A DNA stretch of 64,000 nucleotides from Oceanicoccus sagamiensis (GTDB lineage: Bacteria > Pseudomonadota > Gammaproteobacteria > Pseudomonadales > Dasaniaceae), in the NCBI RefSeq assembly GCF_002117105.1, contig NZ_CP019343.1:2666001-2730000 (forward strand), given 5' to 3'. This document shows, one piece after another, positions 15,405-24,337 of this stretch (positions within the stretch are counted from its first letter, which is position 1; each line of letters opens with the position of its first letter). The notes beneath the pieces were generated by a model that saw nothing but the letters and a program-made list of their open reading frames with translations, made no database searches and was not told the origin of the DNA. The position numbers and the translations under genes are program-made.

Positions 15405-16634
15405 ATGAAAAATAAACTGATTTATCTCTGTTTGATCGCAGCAACGGCATCAAGTCATGCTTTAGCATCCAGCGTTGTACACGATGAAGACTCACTGCTT
15501 GCTGCCATTGAGTCAGCCAATAATAACCCTGCTATCAAACGTATTGTCTTTAAGCGCAATGCCACTATTAGCTTAACGGCACCCGTTATTTATAACGGTA
15601 AACAGCGCCTTAGCCTGCATGGCAATGGCGCCACTATTGATGGTAGTGGTGCTGGCTATTTTGTACTGGATGATGATCTTACTGCGGTGACCGAAGATGG
15701 TAGTTTGGTTTTTAATACCGCTGGTGATATCACTATTCGTCGTTTAACGGTTGCGAACAGTGCAACACGGGGCATCGTTGTTAATATTCCTGAAGATGCT
15801 AGCGGTGCTGATATTCGAGTAACACTGGATGGTGTAAAAGTAACTGACTCAGCACTGTTTGGCCTGCATATCGACGACAATAGCGATGCATTTGATGATG
15901 GCGATGCTGGTTCAGAGATCGGTATTGACTTGACTATTCGTCACTCTTCTTTTGTTGGTAATGGTACCGGTGCTATTGATTTTGATGGGGTACGTGTTGA
16001 TGAACGCGGTGAAGGCGATATTAATGCCATGATTATTAATAGCCATATCGACGCCAATGGCGGTGATGGTATCGAGCTGGATGAAGCGGGTACAGGTGAT
16101 GTCGACGCTACTATGATTCGCGTCACGATTAATGATAACGGTTTCTATAACGAAGAAGATCTTGATGACGGTTTTGATATTGATGAAGCCGGTGACGGTG
16201 ATATCGATGTTAGCCTGTTTAATGTAAAAGCCAGCAATAACCAGGATGAAGGTCTTGATTTTGATGAGGCTGGCGACGGTGATATCCAGTTTAAAGGCCG
16301 TTATGTTAAAGCCAATAATAATACGGATGAAGGTATCAAGCTGGATGAAGAGGATGGCGGTAATATTACTGTCAAAATGTCAGCGGTCGAATCATCAGGC
16401 AATGGTGATGATGGTATGCAATTGACAGAGCTGGGCAGTGGTTTTATTGCAGCCAGATTGCACCGTGTTAGTGCAGTGGATAATGCCAAGTACGGTATCA
16501 AAATGGAACAGTGGGTTGAGGAAGATGAAGTAGCGACTGTTGAAACTGCTGGCATTCTTAAGGCTCGCAAGGTAAATACCGCGAATAATGGTAGTGGCGA
16601 TGATATTGAACTAAATAATATTATCCAAAAATAA
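15405..16634 (+). CDS. Secreted acidic right-handed beta-helix protein
   Basis: The 409-residue protein has a signal peptide (MKNKLIYLCLIAATASSHALA). The rest is a parallel beta-helix: regular hydrophobic turns with repeated motifs of about 33 residues such as NGGDGIELDEAGTGDV, LDDGFDIDEAGDGDI, QDEGLDFDEAGDGDI and TDEGIKLDEEDGGNI. The many Asp/Gly/Asn residues on one face suggest calcium binding. The fold is that of polysaccharide lyases and surface adhesins, but I see no catalytic signature. Its upstream region carries PhoB-like repeats and the next gene is a TonB-dependent receptor, so it is probably part of a phosphate-starvation surface system. The protein may leave the cell through the type II system encoded at 29594-41304; that is inference. 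Confidence 0.75.
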   Translation: MKNKLIYLCLIAATASSHALASSVVHDEDSLLAAIESANNNPAIKRIVFKRNATISLTAPVIYNGKQRLSLHGNGATIDGSGAGYFVLDDDLTAVTEDGSLVFNTAGDITIRRLTVANSATRGIVVNIPEDASGADIRVTLDGVKVTDSALFGLHIDDNSDAFDDGDAGSEIGIDLTIRHSSFVGNGTGAIDFDGVRVDERGEGDINAMIINSHIDANGGDGIELDEAGTGDVDATMIRVTINDNGFYNEEDLDDGFDIDEAGDGDIDVSLFNVKASNNQDEGLDFDEAGDGDIQFKGRYVKANNNTDEGIKLDEEDGGNITVKMSAVESSGNGDDGMQLTELGSGFIAARLHRVSAVDNAKYGIKMEQWVEEDEVATVETAGILKARKVNTANNGSGDDIELNNIIQK

Positions 16635-16678
16635 GCGGTAAATAATTTATTCTTCAAGGTATTTGTTCTCGAGTTAAC

Positions 16679-16701
16679 CCCGCTAATAGCGGGTTTTTTT
16701 T
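16679..16701 (+). terminator. Rho-independent terminator
   Basis: Stem CCCGCT/AGCGGG with an AAT loop followed by eight T residues, 45 bases after the beta-helix gene stop. Confidence 0.85.
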
Positions 16702-16961
16702 ATTCTTTTAATCGTTAGAAAAATAACCCCCCCCTTACTGTTACTGATTGAAGCTCTGCTACTAGCTTGTCATATCCCTGCAATAAAAACTTCATTTTCA
16801 TGCCATCTCACTGAAATATTCCCTCGCTTTAATAACACCATAACGATTGTTCTTGCTGGAATCGAATAGCGATTTGTTCTGAGACAAGGCGAATGCATCC
16901 AGTTGGCAGGATGAAAAAAAATAACTGTCAGCATCGGTATCAGGGTTTTAAACGAAAAGGT
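16702..16961. other. Gene-free stretch before the TonB receptor
   Basis: No ORF is apparent. A run of eight C residues lies at 16727-16734. Together with the Pho-box-like repeats and leader the gap is about 400 bases, long for this window, and leaves room for further regulation of the receptor gene. I see no recognisable riboswitch or small-RNA structure. Confidence 0.4.
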
Positions 16962-16990
16962 TTGTCATTTATTGGTCATCATATTGTCAT
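16962..16990 (+). promoter_or_regulatory. Pho-box-like triple repeat upstream of the TonB receptor
   Basis: TTGTCAT (16962), TGGTCAT (16973) and TTGTCAT (16984) are spaced exactly 11 bp apart, each differing from the PhoB half-site consensus CTGTCAT at one or two positions. The group ends 46 bases before the receptor's ATG, the same distance as the repeats before the beta-helix gene. PhoB activates transcription under phosphate limitation by binding such tandem repeats. This is a sequence-based prediction. Confidence 0.65.
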
Positions 16991-17036
16991 CAGGCAACTT
17001 GGTGATTAGCTAGCTTAAGCGTAAATAGGGGTTTTA

Positions 17037-19880
17037 ATGAAAAAGTTGTTGTTCACCAGATTGGCCAGTATTGCGGTATTCACGGCCGGGATTACAGCCC
17101 ATGCCGCCAACGAGTTGGCCATCCAGGCTAATATTTCTCAATCCGATCAGCGGGCCTATTCGATTCGGGTCGACGGTAACACGCAATCGCTGCCGGGCAA
17201 TAGCGTGGTCACCTTTGATTTGAGTGAAGGTAGTCACAACGTGCAGTTGTTGGCAGAGGGTGATGAAGTACATGCCTTTACATTTAACAGCAAACAGAAT
17301 CAATTGACGGATATTGTTATCGAAGTCAACGCTGATGGTGCCACTGAGACTATCCGCTCTTTGCCGGCCAGTGATATGGATAACAGTATCATTAATGCGG
17401 GGACTCTGGTTCGCGGTAAGGCCGAGCCTGCAGCTGCCCGTGCCAGCAACGCAAATATTGAAGAAGTAACGGTGGTGGCCAAGGTTTCCGTGTCATCACT
17501 GGAGGAGACCGAGCGTTACTCCTCCAATGTGATCGACACCATGGGTGAAGAAGAAATGGAGCGCTCCGGTGATACCAATGTGGCACTGGCGATGTCGCGG
17601 ATTGTGGGTGTCACTATTCAAGAAGGAAAATATGCCAACGTTCGAGGTCTGGATGGCCGCTATATCTCCAGTACTTTAAATGGCTTGTTAATGCCAAGTA
17701 CGGATCCCATGCGCCGTGATGTGCAATTGGATTTATTCCCGGCAAATATTATCGGTGCTATCGAAATTCAAAAATCCTACTCAGCAGATCTGTTAGGCAG
17801 CACTACCGGCGGCAGTGTCAAAATGAAAACCAAAGGTTTGCCCGATGAAAAAACCACCGAGATTGCCCTCGGTATGGGCTATAACTTCGACGTTACCGGC
17901 GATGATATTCTTAGCTACCGTGGCAGTGATGGTGACTGGGCAGGTTATGACAGTGGCTTGCGTGATATCCCCAGCAATGTGGTTAATGCGACGGATGGTG
18001 GTCGTTCACTAACGATCTGCGATCCCTCCGTTGACCCGGTGCGCTGTACTGCGCCACTGACAGCCGCCTCATACGGTGTGCAATTCCAGGATGACTATAA
18101 CCTCAGTCAGAAAACAGCCCATCCGGATGTGGCGGCTTCCATTTCCCATGGCAATATCGTCGAGCATAGCTTCGGTGAAATCGGTTACTACGGTACGGTG
18201 GGTTACAAATACACTACCAAGGATCGCTTGGATGCCGAGTTAAATGACCCCTCAGCCACCGTAGGTGAATATGCCCGCAGTACCCAGAACACCAACGTTA
18301 ATGCCTATTTTATTACCGGCTATCAATTTGATGGTGGCGATGAAATTTTAAGTAAAACCATTTACCTGCATAACACCGACGATATTGCTCGCCGTGAAGT
18401 TGGTACCGACAACGAAGACAACGGCATTGAGCGCGTGGTACTGGAATGGGTAGAGCGTGAGTTTATTGCCCAACACTTTAGCGGCGACCATGCGTTTGCG
18501 GTGGGTGACCAGGATCATATTCTCGATTGGAATGCCGGCTACTCGGTCACGGACCGCTACGAGCCCGACCGTCGCACTTATTCTTACCTTAATGGTGTGC
18601 TGGCAACATCGGCCTTTGAGCGCCGTTGGTCAGAGCTGGACGAAGACAGTGTGGATTTATCGGTTGATTATAAAATCCCCTTTACCATTGGCGATGATGT
18701 TTATGCAGAATTCAAGATTGGCGCACTGTATTCCGATCGCTCCCGTGAAGTGGAATTAATCCGCTTTGGTGTGCAGCGCGGTGATAATGCCGATGAGATT
18801 TCTTTTGCCGATACCGAAAACCTCGAAGACGTGCTGTCTTACTACAACTATGTGTTAGATCGGGTAAGGCTGGGTACCAATACCACCGATACCGATTCCT
18901 ACGATGCGGATGAAGATGTTAATGCCGCCTATGCCTCGGCACTGTTTGAGTTTGGTGAAGACCTGACAGTATTAGCCGGTGTACGCCAGGAAGAGTTTAC
19001 CCAGGACTTGACCTATCCCAATGAAGATACCGCTTCCAACTCCCTGGAATCGGATGAGACCCTGCCGTCACTGGCGCTTACTTACCGCTTCGACAGCCAG
19101 TTCCAGTTGCGCGCTGGCTACAGTAATACCGTCTCTTACCCCGGTATTATCGAGCGTTCTGAATCACTGTCTTATGACCCGGATACCGATGACCCGATCT
19201 TTGGTAATCCTGATTTGGAAGTCAGCACCATCGATAATTTCGATCTGCGTTTAGAGTATTACATCACTGACCTCGAAACGATTTCGCTGGCCCTGTTCTA
19301 CAAGGATATTGATAGCCCGATTGAGCGCGCTGTACCAGACGCCTCCGGTTCAGCGGCTGACGGTATCACTTACCGCAATGCAGAGTCTGCGGAACTGGAA
19401 GGGGTAGAGCTGGATTTTACCAAGTACCTGATTGATACCGGTGACACACTGGCTTTTATTTCTGGCAACGTCTCTTATATCGATTCAGAAGTGGAGTTAG
19501 ATGAGGATTCGATTCGCCTTGAAGGTGAAGACTCCATTGGTCGCGAACTGCAAGGCCAGTCGCCCTGGTTGGCCAATTTACAGTTCGGTTTTGATGACTA
19601 TCAGGATCAACAAAAATTTACCTTGCTGGTTAATTTCTTTGACGATCGTATTTACCGGGTAACACGCGGCGGCAATAACGGACCCGAATATGAAAAAGGG
19701 CGAGTCTCGGTAGATTTTACTTATGAGAAAACCTTTGAGCGTCTGGAAGACAGTGTGGTGCTGAAACTAAAACTTAAAAATATTCTGGATGAAGAATTTG
19801 AAAAAGAAAGAAATGGGCAGGTGATTGAGTCTTATACCGAAGGTACATCTTTATCACTGGGTTTAAGTTACGAATTTTAA
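17037..19880 (+). CDS. TonB-dependent outer-membrane receptor
   Basis: The 947-residue protein has a signal peptide (MKKLLFTRLASIAVFTAGITAHA) and an N-terminal periplasmic domain of about 90 residues unlike the usual carboxypeptidase-D type. A TonB-box-like EEVTVVAKV (about 142-150) is followed by a plug domain (VALAMSRIVGVTIQEGKYANVRGLDGRYISSTLNGLLMP, GSTTGGSVKMKTK) and a 22-strand-type barrel ending GLSYEF with C-terminal Phe. Such receptors use proton-motive force through TonB to import large or scarce ligands. The preceding PhoB-like repeats and the lipoprotein gene 39 bases downstream suggest uptake of a phosphorus-containing ligand. The receptor class is certain, the ligand is inference. 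Confidence 0.92.
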   Translation: MKKLLFTRLASIAVFTAGITAHAANELAIQANISQSDQRAYSIRVDGNTQSLPGNSVVTFDLSEGSHNVQLLAEGDEVHAFTFNSKQNQLTDIVIEVNADGATETIRSLPASDMDNSIINAGTLVRGKAEPAAARASNANIEEVTVVAKVSVSSLEETERYSSNVIDTMGEEEMERSGDTNVALAMSRIVGVTIQEGKYANVRGLDGRYISSTLNGLLMPSTDPMRRDVQLDLFPANIIGAIEIQKSYSADLLGSTTGGSVKMKTKGLPDEKTTEIALGMGYNFDVTGDDILSYRGSDGDWAGYDSGLRDIPSNVVNATDGGRSLTICDPSVDPVRCTAPLTAASYGVQFQDDYNLSQKTAHPDVAASISHGNIVEHSFGEIGYYGTVGYKYTTKDRLDAELNDPSATVGEYARSTQNTNVNAYFITGYQFDGGDEILSKTIYLHNTDDIARREVGTDNEDNGIERVVLEWVEREFIAQHFSGDHAFAVGDQDHILDWNAGYSVTDRYEPDRRTYSYLNGVLATSAFERRWSELDEDSVDLSVDYKIPFTIGDDVYAEFKIGALYSDRSREVELIRFGVQRGDNADEISFADTENLEDVLSYYNYVLDRVRLGTNTTDTDSYDADEDVNAAYASALFEFGEDLTVLAGVRQEEFTQDLTYPNEDTASNSLESDETLPSLALTYRFDSQFQLRAGYSNTVSYPGIIERSESLSYDPDTDDPIFGNPDLEVSTIDNFDLRLEYYITDLETISLALFYKDIDSPIERAVPDASGSAADGITYRNAESAELEGVELDFTKYLIDTGDTLAFISGNVSYIDSEVELDEDSIRLEGEDSIGRELQGQSPWLANLQFGFDDYQDQQKFTLLVNFFDDRIYRVTRGGNNGPEYEKGRVSVDFTYEKTFERLEDSVVLKLKLKNILDEEFEKERNGQVIESYTEGTSLSLGLSYEF

Positions 19881-19919
19881 TAACTGATTAAATTGATAAA
19901 CAAAACTAGGAAGAAAACT

Positions 19920-22805
19920 ATGTTACAGAAAAAACTGTTTTTAGCGATAGCAGTTGCCAGCGTAACCCTGTTAACAGGTTGTAGCGACGGTGACGAAGGG
20001 GACGATGTCAGTATTGTCATCGAAAGTGAAGGGGGTGTCGACGGTGTGGGTGGTGATGAACCAGCAGATCCCGGCTTAAGTGGTGATTGTGCCAGCTTGA
20101 CGGCAGCCTCTTTTGTAAGCTGTGATGCCAATACCGGTAACGCCACTTTATCCGGCACGATTGATCAGGATTACACCCTGACCAGTGACCGTGAATGGCG
20201 CCTTGATGGAACGGTTTCTGTCGGTAGCGGCAATGTCACTGTTGCTGATGCTACCGCGGTACAGGCTATTAAAGATGCCGGTGTTACCTTAACGATTGAG
20301 CCGGGCACCAATGTTCGTGCGTTTGATACCGGTTCATTGTTAGTGACCCGCGGTTCAATGCTGCTTGCCGACGGCACAGCCTCAGCCCCCATCACTTTCA
20401 GCAGCGTTGCCGATTCAGACTTTGACGGTTACGGCGAGTGGGGTGGCGTGATTATCCAGGGCTTCGCTCCGCAATATGGCCAGGGTGGCACCGGCGCCTG
20501 TTTTGGTGCTGGCGAGGTCTGTAATATCGAAGGCGAAGGCGGTACTGAAGTGTCGGTTTATGGCGGTAATGAAGCCGATGATAATAGCGGTATTATCCGT
20601 TATGTACGTATTGCCGAGGGCGGCCTGATCGCTGGCCCTGACAATGAAATCAACGGCCTAACACTACAGGGCGTAGGTCACGGTACCGTGATTGAATATG
20701 TCCAGGTGCACAATAATCTGGACGATGGTGTTGAATGGTTTGGTGGTACGGTTAATGCCAGATATCTGGTATTGACCGGCAACGACGATGACGACATTGA
20801 TTTTGATGAAGGCTATCAGGGCAATATCCAGTACGCCATTATCCAGAAAGACCCTAACAAAGACACGCCTACGGGTAGCAACGATCCTCGTGGTATTGAA
20901 GCCAACTCCAGCGATGGCGACTATACGCCGGAAACTGAAGCGGTGCTGGCCAATATTACCGTTGTCGGTAGTGCGGTGAATAATGACCCTGACTCCAGCA
21001 AAGGCGAGCAGCCCGGTATGCGTTTACGCGGTGCTTTAACGGTCAGTATCTATAACAGCTCAGTGGATGGTTTTGATACCGGCTGTATTCGTATCGACGA
21101 TGCCGATACCGATGAAAATGCAGCCACGGGTGATGCCGATGGTCTGGAAGCTTTTTCCAATGTCACTCTGGTTAATGTGATTGGTGATTGTGAAGACGGC
21201 TTCTATGATAAGCGCGCTGCTGACACAGAAAGCAATATTGCTTCAACCGGCTTAAGCTACAGTTCTAGCTATGCTATCAATGAAGCGGCGGCTCAATTAA
21301 GCGAAGCGCCTGCCATTAATGCCGTCAATAATGGTTCAGGTTTTGCCTTTGACCAAACTGACTATGTGGGTGCGGTTGATCCCAATGCCTCCAGTGCCTG
21401 GTGGTTGGGCTGGATTATCGAAGGTTCATTAGTGGATGCGGCAATGCCTGCAGCAGCCGACTTTGTGAGCTGCGATAACAGCACTAACATCTGTACAGTC
21501 ACCGGTACTATCGATGAAGACTATCGCTTTATCAACGGCTACGAATGGCGTTTGGATGGTGAAGTGTTAGTGGGCACCGGTAATATCGCTATCGCCTCAC
21601 AGGCAGAGAAAGATGCGGTGATTGCTAACGGTGTTACCTTGACGATTGAGCCTGGCGTTGAAGTTCGCGCGTTTGATGACGGTTCATTGCTGGTGACTCG
21701 CGGTTCCAAACTGATTGCCGACGGTACGGCAGCAAGCCCAATTACTTTTAGCAGTGTCTCTGATGAAGATTACGACGGTGAAGGTGAATGGGGCGGTGTG
21801 ATCGTTCAGGGCTTTGCACCCCAGTATGGAGCCGGTGGTACCGGTGCCTGTTTTGGTGCCGGTGAAACCTGGTGTAACGTTGAAGGCGAAGGCGGTACGG
21901 TTGTAGGTCGTTTCGGCGGCAGCGATGCTGACGACAACAGCGGTATTATTCGCTATGTGCGTATTGCTGAAGGCGGCCTGGTGGCCGGTCCTAACAACGA
22001 AATCAACGGTCTTACCTTACAAGGTGTTGGTCACGGTACTGTAGTCGAGTATGTCCATGTTCATAATAATCTGGACGATGGTGTTGAGTGGTTCGGCGGT
22101 ACCGTTAATGCTCGTTACCTAGTGTTGACCAATAACGATGATGACGATATCGATTACGATGAAGGCTATCAGGGTAATATCCAATACGCCATTATTCGTA
22201 AAAACCCAAGCAAGTCTTCACCAACTGGCAGCAATGACCCCCGCGGTATCGAAGCTAACTCCAGTGATGCTGACTTTGTTCCAGAAACTGAGGCCGTATT
22301 GGCGAATATTCTGGTACTGGGCAGCGACGTTAACAACGATGCCACATCCTCCAAAGGTGAGCAGCCCGGTATGCGTCTGCGCGGTGCCTTAACCACATCG
22401 ATTTACAATACAGCGGTGAAAGATTTTGATACCGGCTGTATTCGTATCGATGATGCCGATACCGACGACAATGCAGCCACCGGCGATGCCGATGGTCTTG
22501 AAGCCTTCTCCACTGTCACCCTGGTTAATGTGATTGGCGATTGTGAAGATGGTTTCTACGACAAGCGTATGGCAGATACCGAAACCGGTACGATTGGCGA
22601 TACCAGCTTTACGGTAGGTATTGATTCTGCCTACGCCATCGGCGGTAGTGTGGGTGAGCTAAGCTCGGCACCAACCATTACGGCAGTCGATAACGGTTCA
22701 GGCTTTAGCTTTGAAGAAACTGACTTTATCGGTGCGGTTGAACCCGGTACTGAAGAAGCCGATGCCTGGTGGTCCGGCTGGATTATTGAAGGAGCGTTAG
22801 ACTAA
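19920..22805 (+). CDS. Large lipoprotein of two tandem homologous halves
   Basis: ATG 19920 (AGGAAG seven bases upstream) gives 961 residues, beginning with a signal peptide ending in the lipobox LTGC. The mature part consists of two homologous halves of about 440 residues (20106-21430 and 21451-22802). Both contain FVSCD, EWRLDG, LTIEPG, FGAGE, NSGIIRYVRIAEGGL, HNNLDDGVEWFGGTVNARY, DDDDIDFDEGYQGNIQYAII, GSNDPRGIEANSSD and the terminal GWIIEG. Each half looks like a right-handed beta-helix with acidic, probably calcium-binding turns. It follows the receptor gene by 39 bases and is probably co-transcribed, so it may be a surface partner in ligand capture, like SusD for SusC in layout but not in fold. 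No enzymatic motif is recognised. Confidence 0.82.
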   Translation: MLQKKLFLAIAVASVTLLTGCSDGDEGDDVSIVIESEGGVDGVGGDEPADPGLSGDCASLTAASFVSCDANTGNATLSGTIDQDYTLTSDREWRLDGTVSVGSGNVTVADATAVQAIKDAGVTLTIEPGTNVRAFDTGSLLVTRGSMLLADGTASAPITFSSVADSDFDGYGEWGGVIIQGFAPQYGQGGTGACFGAGEVCNIEGEGGTEVSVYGGNEADDNSGIIRYVRIAEGGLIAGPDNEINGLTLQGVGHGTVIEYVQVHNNLDDGVEWFGGTVNARYLVLTGNDDDDIDFDEGYQGNIQYAIIQKDPNKDTPTGSNDPRGIEANSSDGDYTPETEAVLANITVVGSAVNNDPDSSKGEQPGMRLRGALTVSIYNSSVDGFDTGCIRIDDADTDENAATGDADGLEAFSNVTLVNVIGDCEDGFYDKRAADTESNIASTGLSYSSSYAINEAAAQLSEAPAINAVNNGSGFAFDQTDYVGAVDPNASSAWWLGWIIEGSLVDAAMPAAADFVSCDNSTNICTVTGTIDEDYRFINGYEWRLDGEVLVGTGNIAIASQAEKDAVIANGVTLTIEPGVEVRAFDDGSLLVTRGSKLIADGTAASPITFSSVSDEDYDGEGEWGGVIVQGFAPQYGAGGTGACFGAGETWCNVEGEGGTVVGRFGGSDADDNSGIIRYVRIAEGGLVAGPNNEINGLTLQGVGHGTVVEYVHVHNNLDDGVEWFGGTVNARYLVLTNNDDDDIDYDEGYQGNIQYAIIRKNPSKSSPTGSNDPRGIEANSSDADFVPETEAVLANILVLGSDVNNDATSSKGEQPGMRLRGALTTSIYNTAVKDFDTGCIRIDDADTDDNAATGDADGLEAFSTVTLVNVIGDCEDGFYDKRMADTETGTIGDTSFTVGIDSAYAIGGSVGELSSAPTITAVDNGSGFSFEETDFIGAVEPGTEEADAWWSGWIIEGALD

Positions 22806-22845
22806 GCCATTGATGGCATCTTGCTGAGGTATCCCCAACCTCACT

Positions 22846-22880
22846 AAAGGCCGCACCCTCCCAAGTGCGGCCTTTTTTTT
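22846..22880 (+). terminator. Rho-independent terminator of the receptor/lipoprotein unit
   Basis: Stem GGCCGCAC/GTGCGGCC with an 8-nt loop followed by a run of eight T residues, about 40 bases after the lipoprotein stop. Confidence 0.88.
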
Positions 22881-22893
22881 ATGGAGGGCAGAT

Positions 22894-22927
22894 AAAAAAA
22901 TACCCGGCACTGGCCGGGTATTTTTTT
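22894..22927. terminator. Bidirectional rho-independent terminator
   Basis: A-tract, stem TACCCGG/CCGGGTA and T-tract. It lies between two convergent genes and is well placed to end the minus-strand gene at 22950. Confidence 0.85.
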
Positions 22928-22949
22928 GTTGCTAAGGTAAAGCGCGTGA

Positions 22950-23336
22950 TTAAATAAAAGCACCCACCAACTGCCAGGAGGTTTTGCCATCCTGGGTTTT
23001 AATATAGTGGTATTGCACCACAGAGCCCTCAGAAAGGTTTTCAATCAATGAGCCTTTGGGTTGTTTAAACTCCAGAGTGCCATCAATAATACAGCGGGAC
23101 TCTGGTTTATAAGGCTGCGCCTTATAAAAGTCTATCCGCACAATATTGCTGCCATCACTGGCTTTATCGGCAACCACTTTACCTTCCAGTAAACAATCCT
23201 GGAAAATAGTGCTGTGTTCGGTGGCTTGCAAAGCCGGGTTCAATGAGACTAGCCCGGCAAATATGCCAGCCATGGCCAGCGACTTGGTGGCCGGCATTTT
23301 TTGCAAAAAAAATCGAGATGTCATACTTATTTTCAT
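22950..23336 (-). CDS. Small secreted protein of unknown function
   Basis: The 128-residue protein has an N-terminal export signal (basic start to about residue 16, hydrophobic SLAMAGIFAGLVSLNPALQA). The mature domain of about 88 residues has two cysteines (FQDCLLEGK and SRCIIDG) that could form a disulfide. Its beta-rich pattern ends VVQYHYIKTQDGKTSWQLVGAFI. No family recognised. The gene has its own terminator and about 290 bases of non-coding sequence upstream. A shorter start at the second Met (about residue 5) is possible. Confidence 0.65.
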   Translation of the reverse strand: MKISMTSRFFLQKMPATKSLAMAGIFAGLVSLNPALQATEHSTIFQDCLLEGKVVADKASDGSNIVRIDFYKAQPYKPESRCIIDGTLEFKQPKGSLIENLSEGSVVQYHYIKTQDGKTSWQLVGAFI

Positions 23337-23629
23337 AAAGGACGCCCTAAAGGTTTAATACTATCAATGTGATGGAATACTCAGGCGTGAGCGTTGTTTT
23401 ATCATTATAAAATGCTGAATACCCACTGCAGAATAATACTAGGTGAGACCTCTGGCTATGACTAGAGCTGCTCCTTTAAACATTGATGAATTTTTTATGA
23501 CAAGCCCCTGGCATGGCTGGTCTGGGGCGCAGGATATTGGCTGTTAACAGGGGGTTGCCTTAAATTCAGTGAGTATTGGGCAAAGACTTGTTAGGATAAA
23601 GCTTCCAATGCTCGCAATGGAGGTCAATC

Positions 23630-24328
23630 GTGGAAACCTATGAGACGTTATTAGCAACTCTGGCATTAACCATGGGGGCATCCTGGGCCAGTGGTATTAA
23701 CCTTTATGCAGCCTTATTGGTGCTGGGTATAGGCGGAGCTACCGGCAATATCACCCTGCCTGCCGAGTTACATATTTTGCAGGACCCTATGGTTATCGGG
23801 GCCGCGGGTGTGATGTATGCAGTAGAGTTTTTTGCCGATAAAACGCCCGGTGTGGATACCGGCTGGGATACGATACATACCTTTGTCAGGATACCGGCCG
23901 GCGCCCTGTTAGCGGCGGGAGCGGTAGGGGATGTCAGCCCGGCCATGGAAATAGCCGCAGGTATTATGGGCGGTGGCCTGGCAGCCACGTCGCATTTCAC
24001 CAAGGCAGGCTCGCGGCTACTAATTAATACTTCACCGGAGCCGGTCAGTAACTGGGCGGCCTCTTTTACCGAAGATATTTTGGTGATTGGCGGTTTATGG
24101 GCGGCCTTAAATCATCCGGTCCTGTTTTTGATCTTGCTGGCTGTTTTTATCGCCATGGTGATTTGGCTGTTACCAAAAATTTGGCAACTGGTAAAAATGC
24201 TGGCGCAAAAAGTGGGGCAGTTTTTAGGTTGGGTAGAAAAACCGGTGGAGCAAACTCCGCCCGGCCAAGATATTTTTTCTGGTAAGGCTTTAGGGGCGGG
24301 GCTGGCTAGTAAGGGCGAGCAAAAATAA
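23630..24328 (+). CDS. DUF4126 family membrane protein
   Basis: The 232-residue protein matches DUF4126: LALTMGASWASGINLYAALLVLGI near the start, a central VMYAVEFFADKTPGVDTGWDTIHTFVRIPAGALLAAGA, and SRLLINTSPEPVSNWAASFTEDILVIGGLWAALNHP. About five hydrophobic segments place it in the inner membrane, with a short cytoplasmic tail. The function of the family is unknown. It begins with GTG at 23630 after GGAGG about eight bases upstream. It is convergent with dusC, ten bases apart, with no clear terminator between. Confidence 0.85.
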   Translation: METYETLLATLALTMGASWASGINLYAALLVLGIGGATGNITLPAELHILQDPMVIGAAGVMYAVEFFADKTPGVDTGWDTIHTFVRIPAGALLAAGAVGDVSPAMEIAAGIMGGGLAATSHFTKAGSRLLINTSPEPVSNWAASFTEDILVIGGLWAALNHPVLFLILLAVFIAMVIWLLPKIWQLVKMLAQKVGQFLGWVEKPVEQTPPGQDIFSGKALGAGLASKGEQK

Positions 24329-24337
24329 CCGGGGTCA

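Noticed and set aside
17300-17370. DGATET in the TonB receptor N-terminus as an ApbE flavinylation site
   Set aside because: It resembles the SGATxTS-type motif but lacks the final Ser/Thr and the flanking context; a chance match is more likely.
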